Shown here piece by piece: positions 1 to 9,054 of a stretch of 64,000 nucleotides of DNA (its first letter is position 1; each line of letters opens with the position of its first letter). The notes under the pieces are model-generated. The model was not told where the DNA came from and made no database searches. It saw nothing but the letters and a program-made list of their open reading frames with translations. Origin of the DNA: Mariniflexile sp044335535 (lineage in GTDB: Bacteria; Bacteroidota; Bacteroidia; Flavobacteriales; Flavobacteriaceae); assembly GCF_044335535.1 (NCBI RefSeq), contig NZ_JBIQVZ010000011.1, positions 33,087 through 97,086 of the forward strand. The letters are read 5' to 3'. The translations under genes and the position numbers were made by a program.

Positions 1-1899
1 ATTATCCATAATATCCTGTACCACTTCTGGATTTAACAACGTACTGGTATCACCTAAATTATTGGTGTCTTTACAAGCTATTTTGCGTAAAATACGTCGC
101 ATAATTTTACCCGAACGTGTTTTTGGTAAGCCTTGTGTAAACTGTATTTTATCTAGTTTTGCTATGGGTCCAATTTTATCGGAAATAAGTTGGTTTATTT
201 CTTTGCGTAAATTATCATGAACCCTACTCTCACCTGTATCTTTTAATGTAACATAGCCATATAAAGCACTTCCTTTAATATCGTGCGGAAAGCCTACAAT
301 AGCAGATTCTGCTACTGCTGGGTGTTCGTTAATGGCATCTTCAATAGGTGCTGTTCCTAAATTATGTCCCGAAACGATAATAACATCATCGACCCTACCC
401 GTAATACGGTAATAGCCAACTTCATCACGCAAGGCACCATCACCAGTAAAATATTTGCCTTCAAAAGCCGTAAAATAGGTTTCCCTGTACCGCTCATGGT
501 TTCCCCAAATAGTACGTGCTATCGATGGCCATGGGAATTTAATACACAAACGCCCTTCTACTTGATTGCCTTTAAGCTCGTTACCATGTTCGTCCATTAA
601 TGCTGGTTGTATTCCAATAAATGGCAACGTCGCATAGGTTGGTTTTGTTGGGGTTACATACGGTATAGGCGTTATCATAATCCCTCCTGTTTCGGTTTGC
701 CACCAAGAATCTATAATAGGGCTTTTATTTTTTCCGATAACATCGTTGTACCAATGCCATGCTTCTTCATTAATCGGTTCGCCAACACTTCCTAATACTT
801 TTAAGGATGATAAATCGTATTGTTCTACCAATTCAACCCCTTGTTTTGCTAAAGCTCGAATAGCGGTTGGTGCGGTATAAAACTGGGTCACTTTATGTTT
901 TTGCACAATTTGCCAAAAGCGTCCGAAATCCGGATAACTAGGCACTCCTTCAAACAAAACGGTAGTCGCACCATTTGCTAAGGGACCGTACACGATATAA
1001 CTATGTCCAGTAATCCAACCAATATCGGCAGTACACCAATACACATCGTTTTCTCGGTATTGAAATGCATTTTTAAACGTATAAGCGGTGTAAACCATAT
1101 AGCCTGCCGTGGTATGTACCATACCTTTTGGCTGCCCTGTTGAACCCGATGTGTATAAAATAAACAACGGATCTTCGGCATCCATTATTTCGGCTTTGCA
1201 ATCTGTTGAAGCAGCGTCTAAAAGGGGCTGCAACCATAAATCACGCCCTTCTTTCATGGTAACTTCGGTATTTGTACGTTTTGCTACTAAAACTGTTTTC
1301 ACACCAGGGCATTTTTCTAAAGCTTCATCTACAATGCCTTTTAAGTCGATAGATTTTGCACCACGGTACGACCCATCGGAAGTTATAATCATTTTGCAAT
1401 CGCTATCGTTAATTCTTGTCGATAATGCAGTTGCTGAAAACCCTGCAAACACCACTGAATGAATAGCACCTATGCGTGCGCAAGCCAAAACTGAAATAGC
1501 AAGTTCTGGAATCATAGGCACATAAATACACACGCGGTCACCTTTTTGAACGCCTTGTGCTTTAAGTACATTGGCAAACTGATTGACGCGTTTGTGCAAC
1601 TGACTATACGTAATATGTTCTGAAGGTTCATCGGGGTTATTTGGTTCGAACAAAATAGCAGTTTTATCTCCGCGGGTTGCCAAATGTCTATCAATACAGT
1701 TTTCGGTGATATTAAGTTTTGCGCCTTCAAACCATTTTACTTCAGGTTTGGTAAAATCCCAACTTAATACATGATCCCATTTTTTTCGCCAAACAAAATG
1801 TTCTTCGGCTACTTCTTCCCAAAAATTTTCGGGTTCTCTTATCGATTTTCTATAAACTTGATAGTATTCTTCTAAATGTTTTATATGGTAATTACTCAT
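1..1899 (-). CDS. acs: acetyl-CoA synthetase, 3' end cut by window edge
   Basis: Activates acetate with ATP and CoA to acetyl-CoA in the cytoplasm. The minus-strand frame is open from an ATG at 1899 (MSNYHIKHLEEYYQ) for 633 codons to the window edge. Only a few C-terminal codons can be missing, because the family is about 635-652 residues. The adenylate-forming P-loop YTSGSTGQPKG is encoded near 1128-1165, and the C-terminal lysine motif PKTRSGKIMRR near 90-125; that lysine is the usual acetylation and catalytic site. The gene lies immediately upstream of an ActP-like symporter and its small partner on the same strand, which suggests an acetate uptake and activation group. Confidence 0.95.
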   Translation of the reverse strand, partial: MSNYHIKHLEEYYQVYRKSIREPENFWEEVAEEHFVWRKKWDHVLSWDFTKPEVKWFEGAKLNITENCIDRHLATRGDKTAILFEPNNPDEPSEHITYSQLHKRVNQFANVLKAQGVQKGDRVCIYVPMIPELAISVLACARIGAIHSVVFAGFSATALSTRINDSDCKMIITSDGSYRGAKSIDLKGIVDEALEKCPGVKTVLVAKRTNTEVTMKEGRDLWLQPLLDAASTDCKAEIMDAEDPLFILYTSGSTGQPKGMVHTTAGYMVYTAYTFKNAFQYRENDVYWCTADIGWITGHSYIVYGPLANGATTVLFEGVPSYPDFGRFWQIVQKHKVTQFYTAPTAIRALAKQGVELVEQYDLSSLKVLGSVGEPINEEAWHWYNDVIGKNKSPIIDSWWQTETGGIMITPIPYVTPTKPTYATLPFIGIQPALMDEHGNELKGNQVEGRLCIKFPWPSIARTIWGNHERYRETYFTAFEGKYFTGDGALRDEVGYYRITGRVDDVIIVSGHNLGTAPIEDAINEHPAVAESAIVGFPHDIKGSALYGYVTLKDTGESRVHDNLRKEINQLISDKIGPIAKLDKIQFTQGLPKTRSGKIMRRILRKIACKDTNNLGDTSTLLNPEVVQDIMDN

Positions 1900-1930
1900 C
1901 TTTGTTTTCTGTTGATTTGTTTATGAGTTG

Positions 1931-2032
1931 GTTTAATTGTGTAATTGTTTAATTGTTTAATCGTTAACTATTAATCATTAATCATTAATTGTTAATTGTC
2001 AATTGTTAATTGTTAATTGTCAATTGTTAATT
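1931..2032. repeat. AT-rich short direct repeats between acs and the symporter
   Basis: A run of imperfect copies of TTAATTGTTAATTGTCAA-like and TTAATCATTA units fills the gap between the symporter stop and the acs start. It is low-complexity intergenic sequence, and no hairpin terminator is obvious. Confidence 0.6.
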
Positions 2033-3752
2033 AATGACTTATTGCTTCACCAGCACCATTAGGTATACGAATATTTTCAACAATATCCTGTACATCCTGT
2101 GGAGGTTCTGGTGTAAATCTCATAATAACTATGGATACAATAAAATTAAGAATCATGGCTACAGTTCCAAAACCTTCAGGTGAAATTCCGAACCACCAAT
2201 CGGCTTTTCCGCCACCGCCAAACCAATCGAACTTAAATTTAACCATGTAAAACAGCATAGATAAAATACCGACTACCATACCAGCAATGGCGCCTTCTTT
2301 ATTCATTTTTTTATAAAAAATTCCTAAAATAATGGCTGGAAAAAAGGACGCTGCTGCCAAACCAAACGCTAAGGCAACCGTAGCTGCTACAAATCCTGGT
2401 GGATTAATTCCAAAATATCCTGCTACACAAACAGCAACTACTGCCGAAAAACGTGCAGCAATTAATTCGCCTTTTTCTGAAATGTTTGGATTGATCATTT
2501 TCTTGATTAAATCGTGTGAAACCGAAGATGAAATAACCAATAACAAGCCTGCTGCTGTTGATAAGGCTGCTGCCAAAGCACCTGCTGCTACTAAAGCAAT
2601 CACCCAATCGGGTAGATTGGCAATTTCGGGGTTTGCAAGCACCATAATATCATTATCTACAACCAATTCGTTTTTTGAAACATCAGCTAAATACTGAATG
2701 TGTCCGTCGTTGTTCTTGTCATCAAATACAATTAAACCAGTGGTTTCCCATTTTTTAAACCATTCGGGTACATTTGCATAGGGTTTGTTAGACACCGTTT
2801 CGATCATATTTGCTCTTGCAAAAACAGAAACAGCCGGTGCTGTTGTATATAAAATAGCAATTAATAATAACGCCAAGCCTGCCGATTTACGGGCATCTTT
2901 TACGCGTTTAACTGTAAAAAAGCGTACAATAACATGTGGCAAACCTGCTGTACCTACCATTAATGCTAAAGTTATGGCAAACACGTCTATCATAGATTTT
3001 GAACCCTCCGTATATTCGGCAAAACCAAGCTCCGTGCTTAAACCATCTAATTTATCCAATAAATACATTCCTGAACCATCAGTCAATTTACCGCCAAATC
3101 CTAACTGTGGAATGGGGTTTCCTGTCATTTGAATAGATATAAAAATAGCGGGAATCATGAAAGCAAAAATAAGCACACAGTATTGTGCTACTTGTGTGTA
3201 GGTAATACCTTTCATACCGCCAAGTACGGCATAAAATAATACGATAAGCATCCCTATAATAACGCCTGTATTAATATCGACTTCCAAAAAACGGGAAAAT
3301 ACCAAGCCTACGCCTCGCATTTGTCCTGCCACATAAGTAAAGGATACTAAAAGCGCACAAATGACACCTACAGTACGTGCTGTATTGGAGTAATACCTAT
3401 CCCCTATAAAATCGGGTACAGTAAACTTTCCGAATTTTCGTAAATAAGGTGCTAATAATAAAGCTAGAAGTACGTAACCGCCTGTCCATCCCATTAAATA
3501 TACTGCGCCATCATATCCTGCAAAAGAAATAATCCCTGCCATGGATATAAATGATGCTGCACTCATCCAATCGGCTGCAGTTGCCATTCCATTCGCTAAT
3601 GGAGAAACACCACCACCAGCTACATAAAATTCTTTGGTAGAGCCTGCTCTTGTCCAAATGGCTATTCCAATATAAAGTGTAAAAGTAATACCTACTATAA
3701 TATACGTCCAATTTTGCACCCCTATAGACGCTTCTATAAATAAACTATTCAT
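2031..3752 (-). CDS. sodium:solute symporter, ActP-like large subunit
   Basis: A Na+-coupled transporter of the SSS family, probably for acetate or a similar small carboxylate. It is about 573 residues long with some 13 hydrophobic segments, and carries the family stretch ADWMSAASFISMAG near residue 60. The start is taken at the ATG at 3752 (MNSLFIEAS), which overlaps the DUF4212 stop by 8 nt. A longer reading from 3773 would overlap the partner further and adds only MIKNMVT. The pairing with DUF4212 matches the known large/small symporter subunit arrangement (VC_2705-like). The substrate is inferred from the adjacent acs. Confidence 0.88.
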   Translation of the reverse strand: MNSLFIEASIGVQNWTYIIVGITFTLYIGIAIWTRAGSTKEFYVAGGGVSPLANGMATAADWMSAASFISMAGIISFAGYDGAVYLMGWTGGYVLLALLLAPYLRKFGKFTVPDFIGDRYYSNTARTVGVICALLVSFTYVAGQMRGVGLVFSRFLEVDINTGVIIGMLIVLFYAVLGGMKGITYTQVAQYCVLIFAFMIPAIFISIQMTGNPIPQLGFGGKLTDGSGMYLLDKLDGLSTELGFAEYTEGSKSMIDVFAITLALMVGTAGLPHVIVRFFTVKRVKDARKSAGLALLLIAILYTTAPAVSVFARANMIETVSNKPYANVPEWFKKWETTGLIVFDDKNNDGHIQYLADVSKNELVVDNDIMVLANPEIANLPDWVIALVAAGALAAALSTAAGLLLVISSSVSHDLIKKMINPNISEKGELIAARFSAVVAVCVAGYFGINPPGFVAATVALAFGLAAASFFPAIILGIFYKKMNKEGAIAGMVVGILSMLFYMVKFKFDWFGGGGKADWWFGISPEGFGTVAMILNFIVSIVIMRFTPEPPQDVQDIVENIRIPNGAGEAISH

Positions 3753-3999
3753 CGTAACCATATTTTTTATCAAGTTTATTCATTAGGCGAACGTACACAA
3801 ATATGAGAACAACAAACACATATATAGAGCCTTGTTGTGCAAACCAAAATCCTAATTTGAAGCCTCCCATTTTTATTTGATTTAAGGTATCTTTAAATAA
3901 GATGCCTGCACCATATGATACCAAAAACCAAATGGTTAAAAGTATGAACAGGTATTTAATGTTTTCTTTCCAATAGGCTTTTGCATTGTTTTTTGTCAT
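3745..3999 (-). CDS. DUF4212 symporter small subunit
   Basis: An 84-residue protein with two membrane segments (about residues 13-35 and 50-70), matching the DUF4212 small subunit of sodium/solute symporters. It is encoded first in the transport pair and its stop overlaps the large-subunit start, so translational coupling is likely. Its exact role in transport is not established for the family. Confidence 0.85.
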   Translation of the reverse strand: MTKNNAKAYWKENIKYLFILLTIWFLVSYGAGILFKDTLNQIKMGGFKLGFWFAQQGSIYVFVVLIFVYVRLMNKLDKKYGYDE

Positions 4000-4551
4000 G
4001 TTTTGTTTTTATTTAGTTAGTTAATATTATTGAGTTTTAAGGTTAATTTATATAGTTAATTTATTTTACCAAGCTTCAATATTAAAAAGTATTTGTCAAA
4101 TAAATAACTTTTTATGTTTTATTCCATCCTGTGCTTTACTGCCTATTTTTTATGTCGATGAAAGCATCTATAAATATGTTGTACTTATTAATCAATAATG
4201 ATGAATGATTAACGATGAATGATTAAACGATTAAGCAATTAAACGATTCAACAAATAATCATCACTGTTAGTAAACACCATTTAGCTACCTTTTTACCTA
4301 TAGGCAAAATGGGAAACAAAACAGCTAATATAATATTTACCTTTTAAATCTAATTAATTTTACCTTTTTTATCCTTAGTTGCTTATTAAGATTAATAAAT
4401 AGCAACAGTTGCATTATGTATTATATCAGATTTTCAAAAGATTACTTTATTTATTAAGAATATCTTAATATAATTACATAAATATATTATCTAAGCTTTA
4501 CTGAATTATAATTTTTAGAAGTATATTTACCCTTAAAAACTAAATTTAGGA
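4000..4551. other. 550-bp intergenic region, divergent promoters expected
   Basis: A very AT-rich stretch between the divergent DUF4212/symporter group and the DUF1624 gene. It must hold promoters for both directions, but I cannot place a convincing box. Around 4196-4255 there are short imperfect direct repeats of ATGATTAACGATGAATG / AAACGATT type. No gene, RNA or strong hairpin is visible. Confidence 0.5.
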
Positions 4552-5640
4552 TTGCATACTAACCGCTTATATTTTATTGATGCCGTTCGAGCATTTGCTA
4601 TTTTAATGATGCTCCAAGGGCATTTTATAGATACGCTATTAGATCCTCTTTACAGAAATCCTATTTATACAGCCTATAATGTTTGGTCCTACTTTAGGGG
4701 TATTACAGCTCCTGTGTTTTTTACCATTTCGGGATTGGTTTTTACTTATTTATTGCTGCGGGCAAACGCAAAAGGTGACGATAGAAAACGAATAAAAAAA
4801 GGAATATTTAGAGGATTTTTACTGTTACTTATTGGCTATAGTTTACGTGTTAATTTGATAAGCTGGTTTACGGGGTATTTTAGTCCGTATTTTTTGGTTA
4901 TAGATGTCCTGCAATGTATTGGTTTGTCACTTATACTATTGGTTTTCCTGTATTCCATATTTAAAAACCATAGCTATATATTTTCCATAGTCCTTTTTGG
5001 CATTGGCTGTGCTTGCTTTTTATCGGAGCCGCTGTATAGAGATTTGGTTATCGATGACGTTCCTCTTTTTTTTGCAAATTACATGACTAAAGTTAATGGC
5101 TCGGTATTTACTATTTTGCCATGGTTCGGTTATTCGGCATTTGGGGCGTTTTTATCTACCGTATTCTTTAGGCATGCGCATCGTAATCGGTTTAAACAAT
5201 TTACCATTATAACATTTTTTATAGTTGGTTTTTTATTGATTTTTTATTCTACAGATTTTCTATTCTATCTGCATAAAGTCACAGAATATGAATTGTTATA
5301 TAGAAGTGCCAGTTTTAACTATTTATTTATTAGAATGGGTAATGTTTTGGTGCTTTTTGGCTTGTTTTATACGTTGGAACGTTATTTAAAACAATCTATA
5401 ATTTCTAGAATAGGTGAAAAAACCTTATCTATGTATGTGATACATTTCATTATTCTTTACGGGAGTTTTACCGGCTATGGTTTAAAACGTTTCTTCAACC
5501 AATCTTTAAATCCTTGGGAAGCTATTTTTGGTGCTGCCCTATTTGTTATTGTAGTTTGTCTTATCTCGTTTTACTACGCACGCACCAATCACTTTGTTTA
5601 TGATTTAGCCAGAAGGTTTATGAGTTTATTTAAAAGATAA
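4552..5640 (+). CDS. DUF1624 / HGSNAT-like membrane acyltransferase
   Basis: An integral membrane protein of 362 residues with about ten hydrophobic segments. The N-terminus RLYFIDAVRAFAILMMLQGH fits the heparan-alpha-glucosaminide N-acetyltransferase catalytic family (DUF1624), whose members start with an R-x-x-x-I/L-D-x-x-R-A motif followed by a membrane histidine. The start is a TTG at 4552. The conserved N-terminal motif begins only five residues later, so a downstream ATG would remove it. The TfoX gene follows 4 nt after the stop, so the two are probably cotranscribed. The substrate is unknown. Confidence 0.7.
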   Translation: MHTNRLYFIDAVRAFAILMMLQGHFIDTLLDPLYRNPIYTAYNVWSYFRGITAPVFFTISGLVFTYLLLRANAKGDDRKRIKKGIFRGFLLLLIGYSLRVNLISWFTGYFSPYFLVIDVLQCIGLSLILLVFLYSIFKNHSYIFSIVLFGIGCACFLSEPLYRDLVIDDVPLFFANYMTKVNGSVFTILPWFGYSAFGAFLSTVFFRHAHRNRFKQFTIITFFIVGFLLIFYSTDFLFYLHKVTEYELLYRSASFNYLFIRMGNVLVLFGLFYTLERYLKQSIISRIGEKTLSMYVIHFIILYGSFTGYGLKRFFNQSLNPWEAIFGAALFVIVVCLISFYYARTNHFVYDLARRFMSLFKR

Positions 5641-5644
5641 TACG

Positions 5645-6016
5645 ATGGCTTACGATGCATTTTTAGCCGATAGAATTCGCCAGCAACTTAAAGAAAAACA
5701 CATTCTTTTTGAAGAACTAAACATGATGGGTGGTTTGTGTTTTAAAGTGGATAATAAAATGCTTTGCGGTATTCATTTCGATAAAAAATTTGGCGATAAT
5801 TTACTCATGGCACGCATTGGAGAAGCTGTTTATGAAGCCGAACTTGAAAAACCAAACTGCCTACCAATGGATTTTACAGGGCGGCCCATGAAAGGTTATA
5901 TTTTTGTAACTCCCGAAGGTTTTGATGCTGATGATGATTTATCGTATTGGCTCGATGTATGCTTAGCTTTTAACCCATTGGCTAAGGCGAGCAAACCTAA
6001 AAAGAAAACAAAATAA
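5645..6016 (+). CDS. TfoX N-terminal domain protein
   Basis: A 123-residue cytoplasmic protein matching the TfoX_N domain (N-terminal part of Sxy/TfoX), with the GGLCFKVDNKMLCG core around residues 29-42 and a lysine-rich tail. In gammaproteobacteria full TfoX regulates competence. Short single-domain versions in Bacteroidota have no fixed role, so regulation of competence should not be assumed. It lies directly downstream of the DUF1624 gene. Confidence 0.8.
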   Translation: MAYDAFLADRIRQQLKEKHILFEELNMMGGLCFKVDNKMLCGIHFDKKFGDNLLMARIGEAVYEAELEKPNCLPMDFTGRPMKGYIFVTPEGFDADDDLSYWLDVCLAFNPLAKASKPKKKTK

Positions 6017-6071
6017 ACTCCTTTTTTGGTTTATAAAACTTAACTTCGCTATTCTGTGGGTTACTTGCATA

Positions 6072-6229
6072 GAACTCATTTAAGCTTTTTCATTGAAGCG
6101 AAAATTAGTCATTTTAGCTCGGTTGAAGGCTTTTTTGAGTTGCATAGCAAGGCTACGGAAGGAAGAAAAGACTAAAAGCGAGTGCAAAAGGACAATTTTT
6201 AGCCAATTGAGAAAAGTTTAAACGAGTTC
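6072..6229. repeat. dispersed element with inverted ends, copy 1
   Basis: A 158-bp intergenic element that recurs at 18008-18168 with long stretches of identity (for example GGTTGAAGGCTTTTTTGAG and GAAAATTAGTCATTTT). It begins GAACTCATTTAAGCTTTTT and ends AAAAGTTTAAACGAGTTC, so its ends form an imperfect inverted repeat. It has no ORF. It looks like a MITE or a transcribed palindromic repeat lying between genes. Confidence 0.75.
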
Positions 6230-6274
6230 GTAACACACTTTTGCATACTCACTATTGAATACTACAAAAATACC

Positions 6275-7036
6275 ATGGACACAAATATAAATTTAGCAGT
6301 ACTTATTGATGGCGATAATATCCCATCGGCACACGTAAAAGAAATGATGGAAGAAATCGCCAAATATGGCAATCCAACCATTAAACGTATTTATGGAGAC
6401 TGGACCAAGCCCAACCTATCAAAATGGAAAAACCTTTTACTTGAAAACGCCATAACACCTATACAGCAATACGGTTACACCACCGGAAAAAATGCCACCG
6501 ATTCTGCCATGATTATTGATGCCATGGATGTACTGTATTCGGGGAAAGTAAATGGTTTTTGTCTGGTGTCGAGTGATAGTGATTTTACACGATTGGCTGT
6601 CAGATTACGGGAAGCCGGTATGCAAGTCATTGGTATTGGCGAAAAGAAAACCCCAAATCCGTTTATTGTGGCTTGCGATAAATTTATTTATGTTGAAATA
6701 TTAAAGAATAAAGCCGACAGACAAGATAAAGATATTGATGCCGTTAAAGACAGCGTTGATAAAATAACCCAAAAAGATATTGAATTGATTAAAACCACTA
6801 TTTTGGATGTGTCGGATGATGATGGTTGGGCTTTTCTTGGCGATGTTGGTAGTCTACTACAAAAAAAGCAGCCCAATTTCGATTCCAGAAATTTTGGTTT
6901 TGAAAAGCTGACACCTTTAATAAAATCGATTGATATTTTTGAGTTGGAGCAACGTGAAAACCCTAAAAGTCGCCATAAACTCATTTTTGTGCGTATTAAA
7001 TCGAAGCAAGTTGGTGTTAAAAAGAAACGACGCTAA
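6275..7036 (+). CDS. NYN-domain putative RNase with C-terminal LOTUS domain
   Basis: A 253-residue cytoplasmic protein. Residues about 7-150 form a NYN/LabA-type PIN-like nuclease domain with the acidic motifs LIDGDN (near residue 10) and SSDSDF (near 100) that would bind metal. Residues about 165-240 match an OST-HTH/LOTUS domain (DDDGWAFLGDVGSLL, NFGFEKLTPLI), an RNA-binding winged helix. This two-domain layout is known from many bacteria and suggests RNA cleavage, though the target is unknown. It stands alone behind the palindromic element. Confidence 0.85.
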   Translation: MDTNINLAVLIDGDNIPSAHVKEMMEEIAKYGNPTIKRIYGDWTKPNLSKWKNLLLENAITPIQQYGYTTGKNATDSAMIIDAMDVLYSGKVNGFCLVSSDSDFTRLAVRLREAGMQVIGIGEKKTPNPFIVACDKFIYVEILKNKADRQDKDIDAVKDSVDKITQKDIELIKTTILDVSDDDGWAFLGDVGSLLQKKQPNFDSRNFGFEKLTPLIKSIDIFELEQRENPKSRHKLIFVRIKSKQVGVKKKRR

Positions 7037-7071
7037 AGGTTTAGTGATTCTCAAAATACCTGGTTACAAAA

Positions 7072-7596
7072 ATGACTTTTAGTGCTGTTAAAATAGAAAA
7101 AGTCCACGTTTCGGAATTAAACCATCTATTTAATATTAGTAGACAAACATTCTATGATACATTTAATGCACAAAACACTGCGTCGGATATTAAAAAATTT
7201 CTTAACGACAGTTTTAGCGATGCACAATTAACCAAAGAGTTTAATACGCCAAATTCTCAATTCTACTTTGCCAAAATAAACAACGACATTGTAGGGTATT
7301 TAAAATTAAATTTTGGTGAAGCTCAAACAGAACTACAAGATAACCAAAGCCTTGAAATAGAACGCATATATGTACTACATGCTTTTCAAGGAAAGAAAAT
7401 TGGACAAGCTTTTTTTGAAGAAACTTTAAAAATAGCCAAAGAAAAAAACTTAAAATATGTGTGGTTGGGCGTTTGGGAAAAGAACTTTAAAGCTATTCAG
7501 TTTTATACTAAAAATGGGTTCATTATTTTTGATAAGCACGTTTTTGTATTGGGAAGTGATATACAAACCGATATTATGATGAAACTTTTGTTATAA
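7072..7596 (+). CDS. GNAT family N-acetyltransferase
   Basis: A 174-residue acetyl-CoA-dependent acetyltransferase. The CoA-binding motif A is visible as RIYVLHAFQGKKIGQAFFEE near residues 103-122, followed by the LGVWEKNFKAIQFYTKNGF motif B region. It lies 35 nt after the NYN gene on the same strand. The substrate cannot be read from the sequence. Confidence 0.88.
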   Translation: MTFSAVKIEKVHVSELNHLFNISRQTFYDTFNAQNTASDIKKFLNDSFSDAQLTKEFNTPNSQFYFAKINNDIVGYLKLNFGEAQTELQDNQSLEIERIYVLHAFQGKKIGQAFFEETLKIAKEKNLKYVWLGVWEKNFKAIQFYTKNGFIIFDKHVFVLGSDIQTDIMMKLLL

Positions 7597-7782
7597 TTTA
7601 AAAGGACTCAATTTTGATTCTATAATTTTGCTTTTTACAAAAATTCAGATTATTATTTATAAATAATAAAGTGTGGTTCTGAAATATATTTAGAATGTTT
7701 TTTTGTTGAAAACTTCTATATGTAAATATAACATATTGGTTTTGTAGTATTAAAAAATTAACTTCGCTTATCGTTTGATATA

Positions 7783-7963
7783 GATCATTAGAATGACTTC
7801 ATTGCTTGTGCCATTGTAACCAAAAAGGCAGATATTTTCGCCAATCAAGGTTTTTGTGAAATGATGCATGGAAGTAGAACGGATTGGACCATGTTACTTG
7901 ATTGTATTTTTTTATTAATTAAAAGCGGTGGTTACTGGTCGGTTGATAATGAACTGAATAATC
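7783..7963 (+). pseudogene. DoxX-family gene remnant (C-terminal fragment)
   Basis: The frame reads ACAIVTKKADIFANQG, then MMHGSRTDWTMLLDCIFLL and a GGYWSVDNEL end, the typical C-terminus of DoxX-type membrane proteins. Upstream, the same frame meets a stop before any start codon and no N-terminal two thirds can be found. It runs into the next gene's leader without an own stop near the family end. I read it as the tail left by a deletion that brought the TSUP gene next to it. Confidence 0.65.
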
Positions 7964-7975
7964 CAAAAAAATTAA

Positions 7976-8749
7976 ATGGAAATAGTAGTTATACCATTAG
8001 TAGCATTTTTCGTTGCCATTCTTACATTCTTTTCGGGTTTCGGACTTGGAACAATCCTGACACCTGTTTTTATGATTTTCTTTCCTGTTGAATTAGCAAT
8101 CGCCCTAACAGGAGTCGTTCATTTCTTCAATAATATTTTCAAACTATTTTTGGTGGGGCGTAATGCAAACAAAGACGTGTTGTTGCGTTTTGGCATTCCT
8201 GCCGTAGTTGCCGCTATTGCTGGTTCTTGGGTTTTATTAAATATAACCGACCTGCAACCATTGTTCGCCTATGATGCATATGGAAAGCACTTTGAAGTTT
8301 ACCCTGTAAAATTTATCATTTCCATTTTGCTTATTATATTCGCAAGCATAGATCTTATTCCATACTTCAATAATTTACAATTCGGTAAGGACAAATTACC
8401 CATTGGTGGCGCGTTAAGTGGTTTTTTTGGTGGACTTTCAGGTAATCAAGGCGCTTTACGAAGTGCGTTTTTAATAAAAGCAGGCCTTTCAAAAGAAGCA
8501 TTTATAGGAACGGCGGTTGTGGTTTCAACTTTTGTGGACTTTACCCGATTGAGCGTTTATGCAACAAGGTTTACAAAAACAGGACTGACCGACAACTTGA
8601 CTTTGGTAATTTGTGCAACACTAGCGGGAATTGCTGGATCATTTTTAGGTAATAAACTTTTGAAAAAAGTCACATTACACTTTTTACAAGTGACGGTTGC
8701 AATCATGCTGATAATGATTTCACTTGCTTTAGGTGCAGGACTCATATGA
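7976..8749 (+). CDS. TSUP-family (TauE/SafE-like) membrane transporter
   Basis: A 257-residue protein with about eight membrane segments and the family signature GGALSGFFGGLSGNQGALRS near residues 143-162. TSUP proteins export sulfite, sulfoacetate or related anions, but the substrate is not fixed here. Translation starts at an ATG (MEIVVIPLVAF) only 13 nt after recognisable DoxX-remnant sequence. The gene may therefore be the intact right side of a deletion junction and may use a promoter inherited from the lost gene. Confidence 0.85.
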   Translation: MEIVVIPLVAFFVAILTFFSGFGLGTILTPVFMIFFPVELAIALTGVVHFFNNIFKLFLVGRNANKDVLLRFGIPAVVAAIAGSWVLLNITDLQPLFAYDAYGKHFEVYPVKFIISILLIIFASIDLIPYFNNLQFGKDKLPIGGALSGFFGGLSGNQGALRSAFLIKAGLSKEAFIGTAVVVSTFVDFTRLSVYATRFTKTGLTDNLTLVICATLAGIAGSFLGNKLLKKVTLHFLQVTVAIMLIMISLALGAGLI

Positions 8750-8795
8750 TAGGAATACAACAAATAGAAAAAAAGAAAGGCAGTAGCCAATACAT

Positions 8796-8890
8796 GAATC
8801 TGGAACAGATCCAAAAGGACAAACACTCAAAATATTAGCCAAGTCTTTGGATGTACCTGAAAATAAATTGGCTTCTTCCCTAAAAACCTT
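8796..8890 (+). pseudogene. possible XRE-type HTH remnant
   Basis: The frame ESGTDPKGQTLKILAKSLDV resembles the end of a Cro/C1-type helix-turn-helix domain (typically ...P...TLKILAKALGV). No start codon, no complete domain and no preserved ORF surround it, so it can only be a fragment if the resemblance is real. The rest of the 8750-9000 gap shows nothing else. Confidence 0.25.
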
Positions 8891-9007
8891 CATTATACCT
8901 GGAGATTATAGATCAAAGATTATATGCTTAGGTCGAACTCACCTTAACTTATAATCCAGAATATTATTTGATAAAACATCAAGTAATGGCTAAAGAAGCA
9001 CAAAAAA

Positions 9008-9034
9008 AAGACCCCACTTCGTAAGGTCTTTTCA
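9008..9034. terminator. terminator downstream of purC
   Basis: A hairpin with stem AAAAGACC / GGTCTTTT around CCACTTCGTAA, followed on the minus strand by T-rich sequence. It lies 20 nt beyond the purC stop and could also stop + strand transcripts. Confidence 0.6.
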
Positions 9035-9054
9035 ATAGTTTAGCTTCTTAAATG

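Noticed and set aside
2332..2697. Long reverse-frame ORF inside the symporter
   Set aside because: It is a shadow of the real coding frame; composition is Ala/Thr-rich due to complementary codons and there is no family pattern.
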